From the NCBI RefSeq assembly GCF_932526225.1, contig NC_064043.1:4329501-4393500 (forward strand): a DNA stretch of 64,000 nucleotides. Reading direction: 5' to 3'. A program made the translations under genes and the position numbers. The notes under the pieces are model-generated. The model saw only the letters and a list, made by a program, of their open reading frames with translations, was not told the DNA's origin and searched no databases. Each line of letters starts with the position of its first letter. The first letter of the stretch is position 1. Below, in pieces: positions 1-12,100 of the stretch. This stretch comes from Nematostella vectensis. Its lineage: Eukaryota > Cnidaria > Anthozoa > Actiniaria > Edwardsiidae.

Positions 1-340
1 TTTTTAGCGTAAGATGGGGTGAAATTTGATTGCGAGATATCGGGGATTGAAGTTGTGTAAACATTAGAGGCAGCGTGACAGTAATGACAGACGAAGAGCA
101 AATAGAGCCGCGTATGGCAACCAATCACATTGCACGCTCTACACGCAGCGGGAAAACTCTTAGGCGCTCAAATGTCATAGCGCTAGACGTGCAAGTGAAG
201 GAAGATGCCTAGACCGAAGCGATCTTGCACAGAAGAAAAGAAGAGCGCGGAAAACTTAAAAAGACCGCGAACGGAGACAACTCTTATGGCGCGCCGTTTG
301 TTTCAAAACTAACAACACCCTCTGTGTGAGATAGTTCAAA
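1..340. other. Left edge, no gene seen
   Basis: No exon with splice sites or recognisable protein similarity was found on either strand. The PDE gene to the right continues leftwards on the minus strand, so this stretch and the array beside it are most likely intron of that gene. Confidence 0.5.
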
Positions 341-342
341 GT

Positions 343-1540
343 TCGTCGCCCTCTTATAAAAACTGCCCCCGCTAGTTCAAAGTTCGTCGCCCTCTTATAA
401 AAACTGCCCCCGCTACTTCAAAGTTTGTCGCCCTCTTATAAAAACTTCCCCCGCTACTTCAAAGTTTGTCGCCCTCTTATAAAAACTTCCCCCGCTACTT
501 CAAAGTTTGTCGCCCTCTTATAAAAACTTTCCCCGCTACTTCAAAGTTTGTCGCCCTCTTATAAAAACTTCCCCCGCTACTTCAAAGTTTGTCGCCCTCT
601 TATAAAAACGTCCCCCGCTACTTCAAAGTTCTGCGCCCTCTTATAAAAACTTCCCCCGCTACTTCAAAGTTTGTCGCCCTCTTATAAAAACTGCCCCCGC
701 TAGTTCAAAGTTCGTCGCCCTCTTATAAAAACTGCCCCCGCTACTTCAAAGTTTGTCGCCCTCTTATAAAAACTTCCCCCGCTACTTCAAAGTTTGTCGC
801 CCTCTTATAAAAACTTCCCCCGCTACTTCAAAGTTTGTCGCCCTCTTATAAAAACTTTCCCCGCTACTTCAAAGTTTGTCGCCCTCTTATAAAAACTTCC
901 CCCGCTACTTCAAAGTTTGTCGCCCTCTTATAAAAACGTCCCCCGCTACTTCAAAGTTCTGCGCCCTCTTATAAAAACTTCCCCCGCTACTTCAAAGTTT
1001 GTCGCCCTCTTATAAAAACTGCCCCCGCTACTTCAAAGTTTGTCGCCCTCTTATAAAAAACTTCCCCCGCTACTTCAAAGTTTGTCGCCCTCTTATAAAA
1101 ACTTCCCCCGCTACTTCAAAGTTTGTCGCCCTCTTATAAAAACTGCCCCCGCTACTTCGAAGTTTGTCGCCCTCTTATAAAAACTGCCCCCGCTACTTCA
1201 AAGTTTGTCGCCCTCTTATAAAAACTTCCCCCGCTACTTCAAAGTTTGTCGCCCTCTTATAAAAACTTCCCCCGCTACTTCAAAGTTTGTCGCCCTCTTA
1301 TAAAAACTTTCCCCGCTACTTCAAAGTTTGTCGCCCTCTTATAAAAACTTCCCCCGCTACTTCAAAGTTTGTCGCCCTCTTATAAAAACTTCCCCCGCTA
1401 CTTCAAAGTTTGTCGCCCTCTTATAAAAACTTCCCCCGCTACTTCAAAGTTTGTCGCCCTCTTATAAAAACTTCCCCCGCTACTTCAAAGTTTGTCGCCC
1501 TCTTATAAAAACTTCCCCCGCTAGTTTAAATCGTCGCCCT
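343..1540. repeat. 41-bp minisatellite, about 29 copies
   Basis: Tandem copies of a 41-bp unit with the core CTTCAAAGTTTGTCGCCC followed by CTCTTATAAAAACTTCCCCCG. Most copies differ by one or two bases. Rarer variants (GTTCTGCGCCC at about 628 and 957, and CGTCCCCCG just before each) recur at about 329 bp, that is eight units, so a block of eight was itself duplicated. Degenerate relatives continue from 1620 to about 1765. The array lies in the intron after the last PDE exon seen. No coding sense. Confidence 0.95.
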
Positions 1541-1778
1541 GTCTTTGAAACTGCACGCCCGCTGTTTCAAACTCAGTCAAGCGATTCTTAAAAACAATCA
1601 CCACAGCTACCCCAAGCTCAAAGCTGTGTCGCCGACTTATAAGAACTGCCCCCGCTAGTTAAAAGTTCGTCGCCCTCTTATAAAAACTTCCCCCGCTAGT
1701 TCAAAGTCTGTCGCCCTCTTATATTCCCCCGCTAGTTCGAAGTTCGTCGCCCTGTCTTTGAAACTGCACGCACGCTGT

Positions 1779-1802
1779 TTTTTTTTTTTTTTTTTTTTTT
1801 TT
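1779..1802. repeat. Poly-T tract
   Basis: Uninterrupted run of about 24 T, immediately after the last degenerate copy of the 41-bp array. On the minus strand this is poly-A, which could be the tail of a retroposed sequence, but no retroposon body was recognised beside it. Confidence 0.8.
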
Positions 1803-1978
1803 GCTAACTTTTAGAGTGTGCCTATTCATCGAATGGCATAAATAAAAATTTTCACCCGAAATAAAATACGCATCAGGATTTTAAATGTAAAGCACTTAGA
1901 ATCTATGTAATAGGTGCTAAACAAATGATTAATTGATTTATTTTGAAAGCAAGATATTGTTTTTAATGCTGTTCCTAC

Positions 1979-3179
1979 CGAGGAAACTTGGAATGCGTTG
2001 TTTGTCCCCCTGTGATCTAGGTCATGGCACAAACAGGCGACAAACAGAGCCATCCTTTCGATGTCCCTACACAAAGAAAGATGAGAAAGAGCTTATTATG
2101 TTAGGGCACGAACAGGGATATCAGATTGACACTGTTGTTGTCGTTGTTGTTGATGATGTTGCTGTAGTTGTTGTTGATGATTTGTTTTTGATGTTTTGTT
2201 GCTGTAGTCTTTTATTTGTTGCTGAGTCATCGTTGATGTTGCAGCTGTGGTTTCTGAGTCGTTGCTGAGTTGTCGTTGATGTTGCTGTAGTTGTCGTTGC
2301 AGCTGGTCTATCGTTTTACTTACTGTAGTTTGCTTTCCATATGCGAATTCTTCAGAAGAAGATAACAGAAATGAGCGACCGTGAACGCGTGCGTCCAGTT
2401 ATGGTACGGGGGATCCCGATATCCCTTGCGAACCATCAACGTGAACCTGGAAAATAGAACGGAAACCGTCAGTTCCCCCAAGGATCCAGGAACGATGCAC
2501 AGAAACATGGAGTGGAGGGTAGAGGGAATGAAGGGGGGGTGGGGGGGGGGACAGGGGATGTAGGTGGAAAACGCAGAGGCGATTAAGGTTTAAATCATTA
2601 ACTGACTTATTACATGGCATTTATCATTATCTATTAAGGCCGATTTGGACGGAACGATTTAGTTGTATGCGGCCTGTCTACGACATGTCTTAGCCATGAA
2701 TTAAACACTACGACTTTCGTAGCGGAGTCTTAGTCTGATTTACACGCTACGACTCGAGTTGTAGGTGTCGCATACAAGTCGTGCTGTCTAAATCAGCCTT
2801 TATTTATTTGTCCCCTTAAAATCCCTGCATCTCAGTTTACATTACCTTATCAGCGTATCGCGAGGAATTTTCCATCTGTCAATTATCCCTAAGTCGTCAA
2901 ACATGTATAGCGCGGCCTTAAAATAAAAGAAACGTAAATACAATCTTTAAAGTACAAATGTACCTCCGTAGGGCGTCTTCCTTCCTATGATCCTGGCGAC
3001 AATATGTTTTTACAGACGATATCTGCGAAATTTTTCTCATATCATCTACTTACCCTAACAGTCTCTTCCATTTGGATAGTGCGCGGCGCAAAGCTGAACT
3101 TGTCGAACCCATGAGGAATTTCCTCATCAGGTGAAGATATCTCGTGAGCTGTGAGTCTCTGGAGCTCCTCCTCAGAAAC
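1979..3179 (-). CDS. PDE2A: PDE2 exons: start of catalytic domain
   Basis: Four exons, 5' to 3': 3054-3179, 2846-2916, 2324-2446, 1979-2066. Phases join cleanly (0, 0, 2, 2). The first carries the linker into the catalytic domain (reads VSEEELQRL, then [10 protein letters not shown]). The second reads [17 protein letters not shown]. The third has [14 protein letters not shown], whose His is the catalytic general acid in PDEs. The fourth has DIERMALF and [10 protein letters not shown], with metal-binding His and Asp. Donor after the last exon is TCG|GTAGGA at 1979, so splicing continues to the left. No catalytic residue in this part is missing. Confidence 0.93.
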
Positions 3180-6100
3180 CTGGGGCGAGGACAACGGTCA
3201 GGTAACGGAGACATTAGGGAGCTGCGCGCGTGGCGATCAATACAATTGCAATGGAATAAGCAAAACATTATAGTCAGAGACAGTTTAAAATAAAATAAGG
3301 ACATTATATTTCTACAGCAGCGAACGTAGTTAGTGGAGTTTACAGTGCAAACGTCCGCGTCCTCAATTGACCGTGAAACTTGGAGTTTTCACGGAGTCCG
3401 TAGTTTTAGGGAAAACGGCTGAAATGTATCAAACAGAACGCATTCCCACGTGCTGCTATAGAATTCTGAATCAAATTAAATTGTTTTCTGCCGTCGGCAT
3501 CCGCGTTGCCGTTGTCGTTGCTTAAGCCCTATTATGTTACCGATATAAACCTATTAAGACTGGGCTTTTTCAGCCTGTGTAAATGACGGTTATGGGATTT
3601 TTTTGGCAATTTGTGACTGGGGGAGGGAGGCTAAAAGTCATTTTGCGCTAAGGTTAGGATTACCCCATTTGGTTCGGGCTCAATTTGTAATACAAATTTG
3701 AATCATTGTCTAACTGAAAAGCATTTTGTACTTCTCGTGGTACAATCCTACAATATACCACAATAATACTTCAGGTATCTATGTAAGTGCCACGAAAATT
3801 GGCGGGAAAACGCACGGCTGAATATCCTACTTCTCGTGGTAAAATATACCACAAATATACTACAAGTATCTATGCAAATGCAACGAAAATTGGCGGGAAA
3901 ACGCACGGCTGAATATCCTACTTCTCGTGGTAAAATATACCACAAATATACTACAAGTATCTATGCAAATGCAACGAAAATTGGCGGGAAAACGCACGGC
4001 TGAATATCCTACTTCTCGTGGTACAATATACCACAAATATACTACAAGTATCTATGCAAATGCAACGAAAATTGGCGGGAAAACGCACGGCTGAATATCC
4101 TACTTCTCGTGGTACAATATACCACAAATATACTACAAGTATCTATGCAAATGCAACGAAAATTGGCGGGAAAACGCACGGCTGAATATCCTACTTCTCG
4201 TGGTACAATATACCACAAATATACTACAAGTATCTATGTAAGTGTCACGAGAATTGGCGGGAAAACGCACGGCTGAATATCCTACTTCTCGAGGTACAAT
4301 ATACCTCACTTCAAGTATTTATGCAAGTGCCACTAGATTTGGCGGGAAAACGCGCGCCTGAACATCCGGGACTTACGTGCATGTGGTATATCATCAGCTC
4401 GCTACAGACTTGGCTTCGGTGCCAGGCGGTGGCCGCTCGTTTGTATAACATGGACTGCAAGTTAGAAGAATGGTGGTTGAGACTTTGAAATTAAATGAAA
4501 GGATAAGCAGTAATATGCAATAGCTTACATGAAATATACTGATTCCGCAGTAGATGGCGAAAGCTCTCGTCAAATCTTCATCAAACTTCGTAAAGCATTT
4601 GCCTGAAAAAATATATTAGTGACCCTGAAAATGTCGTAGCAAATATTAACAAACGCAACTGACTGTTTGGCTGTTTCCAAGATTTGAAGGCAGCACGGTC
4701 AACACCAAGCGAAAAGAAACGGATTTGAAAGGGGAGAATACCCCCCCCTTCCCCCTCAGATAAGTGGCTTAGATAGCTATACGTCAATACACCCGTAGTC
4801 CTACTATACAGCAAAGTCCCCTATCAAGTTTTCTTTAAAAAAAATAGGGACATACCATTGGCTTTGTTACAGAGTTCTGCAACTCCAATAACACCTGGAA
4901 GAGAAACGAAGGATCCAATAAAAAATACAGAACACAGACTCCTCAAGAACTTTGTTAAAAACGATGGGCCTTACCATCATCGTCTTTGATAGGAAAGCAC
5001 AGAATGTTCCTGCGTAGGAAAACGGAGAACGTGATAATTTATTGAGTGATAAGGTGCATACCGAGAAATACCAAGGGACAATTTTTTTATCGCAACGTGC
5101 ATTGTAAAACGTAGTCTGAGTAATAGGCACTTTTTTTGTAAAATAGAGAGTATCAACATCGTCTTGGGGTTAGTCTTCCAAAAAGTGGGTCATTTCTTAT
5201 TAAGTAATTTTCAAATACTATGCTTTTTCCGTATGATACCTATGACTGCGCACCCCCCCCCCCCCCCCCCCCCAGCTAATCCTGGGTAAGCGCCTGCGAA
5301 CGGAGGGGGAGCGGTGCTAGAGACGACCATGACTATAAAAGGGTGAAAATACCTCGTTTTGAACCCTGTTTTCACATCAAGGCCGCGGTAAAATAGTGGG
5401 TGGGTGTAAGCATCCTTGATGTTCAACAGCTTTCCTGAAAATACCACAGAATCGCGCTAAGCACACCCCGCAAGTCAATACCAGCAAAAGTTTCCAGATG
5501 CTTTAAATATTTCGTTTAGATTCTAGAATAGATAATAATCGAATCGCTCTTCAAGCAGGTGGAATGCTAAATCCAAAGGGCGCAAAGACAACATGATCGA
5601 GTCGAGGGCAAGTGGTGCTGCAGTCGACTTCCGATTTCTCGCCACGGAACACAACTTATGGTCGAAATTCGGAGCCCGAAAGACACAGGCACTACACAAC
5701 AGCAGCCAAACTAAGCCAGGGTTTTCATCCCATGAAAAAAAGCATAGATATTAGTATGCCTTTTTGATGATGGCGTGTGGAGAAATTAAATTCTGATCAA
5801 ACTAACCTGTCATGGCTACCTGCCCCACAATCCCTTGGTTCGTTGGTATCCTCAGATCTCGAGAAGCCTAATATCAAACAACTGTTTGTGAGAAAACTGT
5901 ACGGGGAGTGGGAGAGGGGGTAAGCCGATTTCGAGTAGTTAATGCCCCGTTTTTTTATATACGTAGCAGGCCTCTAAATGTTGGGGAGCACAATTGAGAA
6001 ACATTAACAAAATATAGGGGGCACATTTCCTTATCCCTGCTACGGCCCTGGAACATGTATTTGGGTTGGAGGTACGGACAATTTTGGGAGCTGCACTGAT

Positions 6101-9100
6101 AATTTTGACCACAGATCGACCAAAAATACAGTGTTAGAGAGGAGAACGATAGAGAGTTTGTTGAAGATACGGACGGCCCACACGTAGTCTCCTCTAAGCC
6201 CAGCTGTCCGTACACTCAACCCACCTGATTGCTTGGTATTTCACCATCAAACACTTTCGCCACTAGTTCGTCTCGTTCTCGATCGAGGAGAAACAACGAG
6301 CATCTAAAACATAGGGAGATCTTTGTTAACTTAGAACTAATAAAAGTAACCTTGCTGTAACTCAGTCATAAATATTTAGGGGGCCCAATAGTGGTGTAGT
6401 GGGTGCCAGTAGGATGTGGCGGGTGACAGTAGGATGTGGTGGGTGCCAGTAGGATGTGGTGGGTGCCAGTAGGGTGTGGTGGGTGCCAGTAGGATGTGGC
6501 GGGTGCCGGTAGGGTGTGGTGGGTGCCAGTAGGATGTGGTGGGTGCCAGTAGGATGTGGTGGGTGCCAGTAGGATGTGGTGGGTGCCAGTAGGGTGTGGT
6601 GGGTGCCAGTAGGATGTGGTGGGTGCCAGTAGGATGTGGTGGGTGCCAGTAGGATGTGGTGGGTGCCAGTAGGATGTGGTGGGTGCAGTAGGATGTGGTG
6701 GGTGCCAGTAGGGTGTGGTGGGTGCAGTAGGATGTGGTGGGTGCCAGTAGGATGTGGTGGGTGCAGTAGGATGTGGTGGGTGCCAGTAGGATGTGGTGGG
6801 TGCAGTAGGATGTGGTGGGTGCAGTAGGATGTGGTGGGTGCAGTAGGATGTGGTGGGTGCCAGTAGGATGTGGTGGGTGCCAGTAGGATGTGGTGGGTGC
6901 CAGTAGGATGTGGTGGGTGCAGTAGGATGTGGTGGGTGCCAGTAGGATGTGGTGGGTGCAGTAGGATGTGGTGGGTGCAGTAGGATGTGGTGGGTGCAGT
7001 AGGATGTGGTGGGTGCCAGTAGGATGTGGTGGGTGCCAGTAGGATGTGGTGGGTGCCAGTAGGATGTGGTGGGTGCCAGTAGGATGTGGTGGGTGCCAGT
7101 AGGATGTGGTGGGTGCAGTAGGATGTGGTGGGTGCCAGTAGGATGTGGTGGGTGCCAGTAGGATGTGGTGGGTGCCAGTAGGATGTGGTGGGTGCCAGTA
7201 GGATGTGGTGGGTGCCAGTAGGATGTGGTGGGTGCCCGTAGGATGTGGTGGGTGCCAGTAGGGTGTGGTGGGTGCCAGTAGGATGTGGTGGGTGCCAGTA
7301 GGATGTGGTGGGTGACAGTAGGATGTGGTGGGTGCCCGTAGGATGTGGTGGGTGCCAGTAGGGTGTGGTGGGTGCCAGTAGGATGTGGTGGGTGCCAATA
7401 GGGTGTGGTGGGTGCCAGTAGGGTGTGGTTCATGCCAGTAGGATGTGGTGGGTGCAGTAGGGTGTGGTGGGTGCCAATAGGGGTACCCTATTCTCTCACT
7501 GCTTGTTTATGGTTGCCCCTCATTGTGAAGGTATTTGTGCAGTTAAAGCAAATCAACATCATTTTTATTAGCCTGGGTATTAGAGATATGTGTGAGTTGT
7601 ATGGCCAAATACCAGAACAGCTAATTACCAGAAGGCAGGTCACAATGCTCAGGATACATCATAACCTAGGGTTAGAACACCAGTCTTACATCAGCGGGCC
7701 TAACCCCCCCCCCCCCCCCCCTCTCTAACAGCCAAAAATACAGTAAATGTATGAGACATCATCTAAAATACAGGCCCCCTCCTGGTAAAAACCTGGCTAT
7801 GCCTCTGTACATACTGTATGTTTAGTAGCTTATAGTACGAATAACCTACCTCTCAGCATTTGTAAGGTTTTTCGCTTCTGTCATAATCTCATTGAGAAGA
7901 ACACTAACTTCGTCTAGATGACAACATTATATGGGTTAGAAACCTTGCAGTTCAATCATGATATAAACTTTTATTAGGGCATATCAATTATTAAAATGCT
8001 TACCTACATGCCTGAACAAATTTTGTGCTACTTTTAAGAGATGCTGAAAACAAAGAAGAAATAAATGCCTTGAAGAAAGGAACAGGCTATACAGATGTCC
8101 TGTTTTGATAGAGAAGTCCACCACCCCCTTTCATAAACCTGCTTATTATTATATCATTAGTACAAAAGAATGCTGGCAATATGCTTCACATATTTGTTCC
8201 CCCCTTCCCCACCCCTTTCTGTTCAGTACCCTTACCCCCATTTCTCCCCTGTGAAAATTCCTACATCTGATGCATAACAACAATTTTTCTGGAAAATCAT
8301 CATTCTGGGGGATAATCCTAAAAGCGCTTCATAGTTCTGAAAGAAAAAGGTAGATTTTCCCAGGGGTAATGAGTGAGATAACGCTTAAGGTTGTGTACCT
8401 CTTGTTGTCGCTTGATGACCATTTCTTTCTCCCATTCTAGTGTGTTCTCTAGAAGTGCTGCGATGTTGGAGCAGCAGAATCTAAGGTTATGTTCATCGGC
8501 CTTAGAAAATCTAAAAGAACAAAATAACAAATTATCACCGCACTGACATCACTATCCTTCATCATCATCTCTCGTCATATCATATCTCCATTATCATCAT
8601 CATCAACACACTAACACCAATATCCATCATTATTATCATCTCAATCATTATAATCACCACCACACTCACACCACTATCCATCATTATCATTAACATCACA
8701 ACACTAACAATACTATCCATCATCATCATCATCTCAATCATTATCATCACCACCACCACCACACACCACTATCTATTATTATCATCACTATCACCACACT
8801 AACAACACTATCCATCATCATCATCATCTCAATCATTATCATCACCACCACCACCACCACCACACAACACTATCCATTATTATTATCACCATCACCACAC
8901 TAACGCCACTATTCATCATTATCAATAATCATTATCTCCATTATCATCATCATCACCACACTAATGCCACTATCCATCAATTATCATTAATCATCATCAC
9001 CACACTAACACCACTATCCATCATCCATCATCATCATCATCATCATCACCACCACCACACACCACTATCCATTATTATCATTAACATCACAACACTAACA

Positions 9101-12100
9101 CCACTATCCATCATTATCATCAACATCACCACACTTATTATCATCATCATCATCACCACACTAACACCACTATCCATTATCATCACCATCATCATCATCA
9201 ACACACTTACACCGTTATCCATTATACCATATTCTGAATGAATGAATCCCACCATCTGCTTAAAAGACAAACTAATGACACAAACAAACAGTGCAAGCCC
9301 TGGTTTGGGACAGATTCCATGCACATACCAGCTTGAGTCCCCTGGAACTAAAATAATGCAAAAACTTGTGAAATTTTTATAATCTTGAGGTTATTTGCAA
9401 CTTGTTCCCCTGAACCGAGCCTTGCACTATATGTATGTGTCCATGGTGCCTATAACCAGTGGGCGTAGGGAAACTTTAAACTGGACTATGGTCTTGTCCA
9501 CAGCAAGTACCTATATGCTGGATGCCTCTTGTTAAATGCACAGATAACAGCTATGACATTGTTTGTTGTACCACAGACCACTGGTGCACATAGGATGGAC
9601 TTGACATGGACGTCTATAGAACATAATAGGGTTATCATACTCATAGATTTCATTTATGCATATGTAAGTCCTTAAATAATCAGTGGATGACATCACCCGA
9701 GTAATATATTTCATTTTTAGGTCTGTCTGTCCTCTAATAGCCCACATATGACTCACAGCATTTCATAAACAAAAAAATACACAGCCAGACAGCAGTGCTA
9801 GCATTTATTATTTGCGTAAAGGTAATTAAAAACTTGGTGACTTGCACTAAAGAATCGTGTGACTTCTAGGGTGACAAGCTCATGTGTGTCCCAGCATTTA
9901 ATGACAAAATAATCAGCCAGGAAGATTTTGTATGTCATAAAAAGCTTATTTTGATTTAAAGAGGAAAAAGAGGGCATGCTCATTACCCCTTTGGCCACCA
10001 TAAAATGGTTGACTTATAACTAGATCTGCACACCCCCCCCCCCCCCCCAACAAGCAAACCATGGGCCCGCATCTGAAAGGTACCTGTTATGCTACCAATG
10101 TCGTGCATTTGTCTTGAGGTCTGTAAAAGGAGAAAGAACTATTTTGATTGCAATACAATTTTGGTAATGGAAGCGCTAGGGGAGGGGTGTAGATATTATT
10201 AATATTATATTATTAATAAATGAGGAAATTTGTTGTAGACATCAAATAATATAAGTCACTGACCTTTTTAATATCATAAGCATTAAATAAACTCCCAGAC
10301 TGGATTGTGTCCTCAAATATACTACCAGCTGCCTGTTAAACAAAAGAGCTAAAGTTAGCCTTACCTAATAGAAGTTCCATATCAAGTGAACTTTGACTAC
10401 TCACAGTTTATCGAGTACCACACCCAATGTATTTAAGCAAAAGATAATTTCCTTTAAGTTAAAATAGGGAATTATCTAGTCTCACCTCAATTCGTTTTTC
10501 ATGAAGAGCATCATCAGATTCAGTCTAACAATAAAAAAAATTAAAAAGAAATGGCAAACACATGGCAGATTTAATAAGGCAAACACACACCTTATTATAG
10601 AGTTCTCCAGATGTTTCATCAACAATCAAAACTACTGTAGCTTCAACACTGACTTGTGACGTCACCTGAGAAATTCAATACAAATTATCGCCTGGGGTCT
10701 TCTATCAATTAGCCAATCACAGCGTGCGTACTATTGTAGCCATATAATAAATACAAATTAATACAAACTACAGAGTTCCAAGAGTACTCACATATTTTTC
10801 TAACTTTTCACAAAATGGCCCCACGCCTGTTTCTAGTGACCTTCCTAGAAAGACAAACACCAAACATGGTATTCATTTACATTCTAGGTATTTGGAAAAG
10901 GTATTTTGAATAAAATAAGGGGTGTAGTGGGGGCTACTAGGGTGTGGTGGGGCTACTAGGGGTGTGGTGGGGGCTACTAGGGCTGTGGTGGGGGCTACTA
11001 GGGGTGTGGTGGGTGCAACTGGGGGTAAGGTGTGGGCTACTAGGGGTGAGGTGGGGGCTACTAGGGGTGTGGTGGGGGCTACTAGGGGTGCGGTGGGGGC
11101 TACTGGGGGTAAGGTGTGGGCTACCAGGGTGAGGTGGGGGCTACTAGGGGTGTGGGCTACCAGGGTGAGGTGGGGGCTACTAGGGGTGCGGTGGAGGCTA
11201 CTGGGGATCTGGAGGGGGCTACCAGGGTGAGGTAAGGGCTACCAGGGTGAGGTGAGGGCTACTAGGGGTGAGGTGAGGGCTACTAGGGGTGTGGTGGGGC
11301 TACTAGGTGTGTGGTGGGGGCTACTAGGGGTGTGGTGGGAGCTACTAGGGGTGTGGTGGGGGCTACTAGGGGTGAGGTGAGGGCTACTAGGGGTGTGGTG
11401 GGGCTACTAGGTGTGTGGTGGGGGCTACTAGGGGTGTGGTGGGAGCTACTAGGGGTGTGGTGGGGGCTACTGGGGATCTGGAGAGGGCTACCAGGGTGAG
11501 GTAAGGGCTACCAGGGTGAGGTGAGGGCTACTAGGGGTGTGGTGGGGGCTACTAGGGGTGTGGTGGGGGCTACTAGGGGTGAGGTGAGGGCTACTAGGGG
11601 TGTGGTGGGGGCTACTAGGGGTGTGGTGGGGGCTACTAGGGGTGCGGTGGGCGCTACTAGGGGTGAGGTGGGCGCTACTAGGGGTGTGGTGAGGGCTACT
11701 GGGGGTGCGGTGGGGGCTACTAGGGGTGTGGTGGGGGCTACTAGGGGTGTGGTGGGGGCTACTAGGGGTGTGGTGGGGGCTACTAGGGGTGTGGTGGGGG
11801 CTACTAGGGGTGTGATGGGGGCTACTAGGGGTGAGGATGGGGCTACTAGGGGTGTGGTGGGGGCTACTGGGGTGCGGTGGGGGCTACTAGGGGTGAGGAT
11901 GGGGCTACTAGGGGTGTGGTGGGGGCTACTAAGGGCCACCTAACTTACCAAACATCTCCAGAAAGGTCTTCTGTCTTTGATACTTGCAGTGCTCAATTTG
12001 AAATTTCAACATATGATCTAAGCTATGAACAATCTGAAAAAAAGGCTATGTTAGTATTATTGTGTTAGTATTATTGTAGAAATGCGGGTTCTTTTATTCC

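Noticed and set aside
343-1540. CRISPR-like regular repeats
   Set aside because: No spacers between repeats; a eukaryotic head-to-tail minisatellite.
6366-7433. Open frame of 355 codons on minus
   Set aside because: It is only translation of the 20-bp minisatellite (repeated [15 protein letters not shown]); a second frame is also open, and it lies inside a PDE intron.
9340-9362. Candidate 19-nt missing GAF-A exon (acceptor TTTTAG, donor GTATGT)
   Set aside because: Using it creates a stop codon at the junction with exon 8399-8510.
11508-11943. Overlapping open frames on both strands
   Set aside because: Translations of the 22-bp G-rich array, no codon structure.
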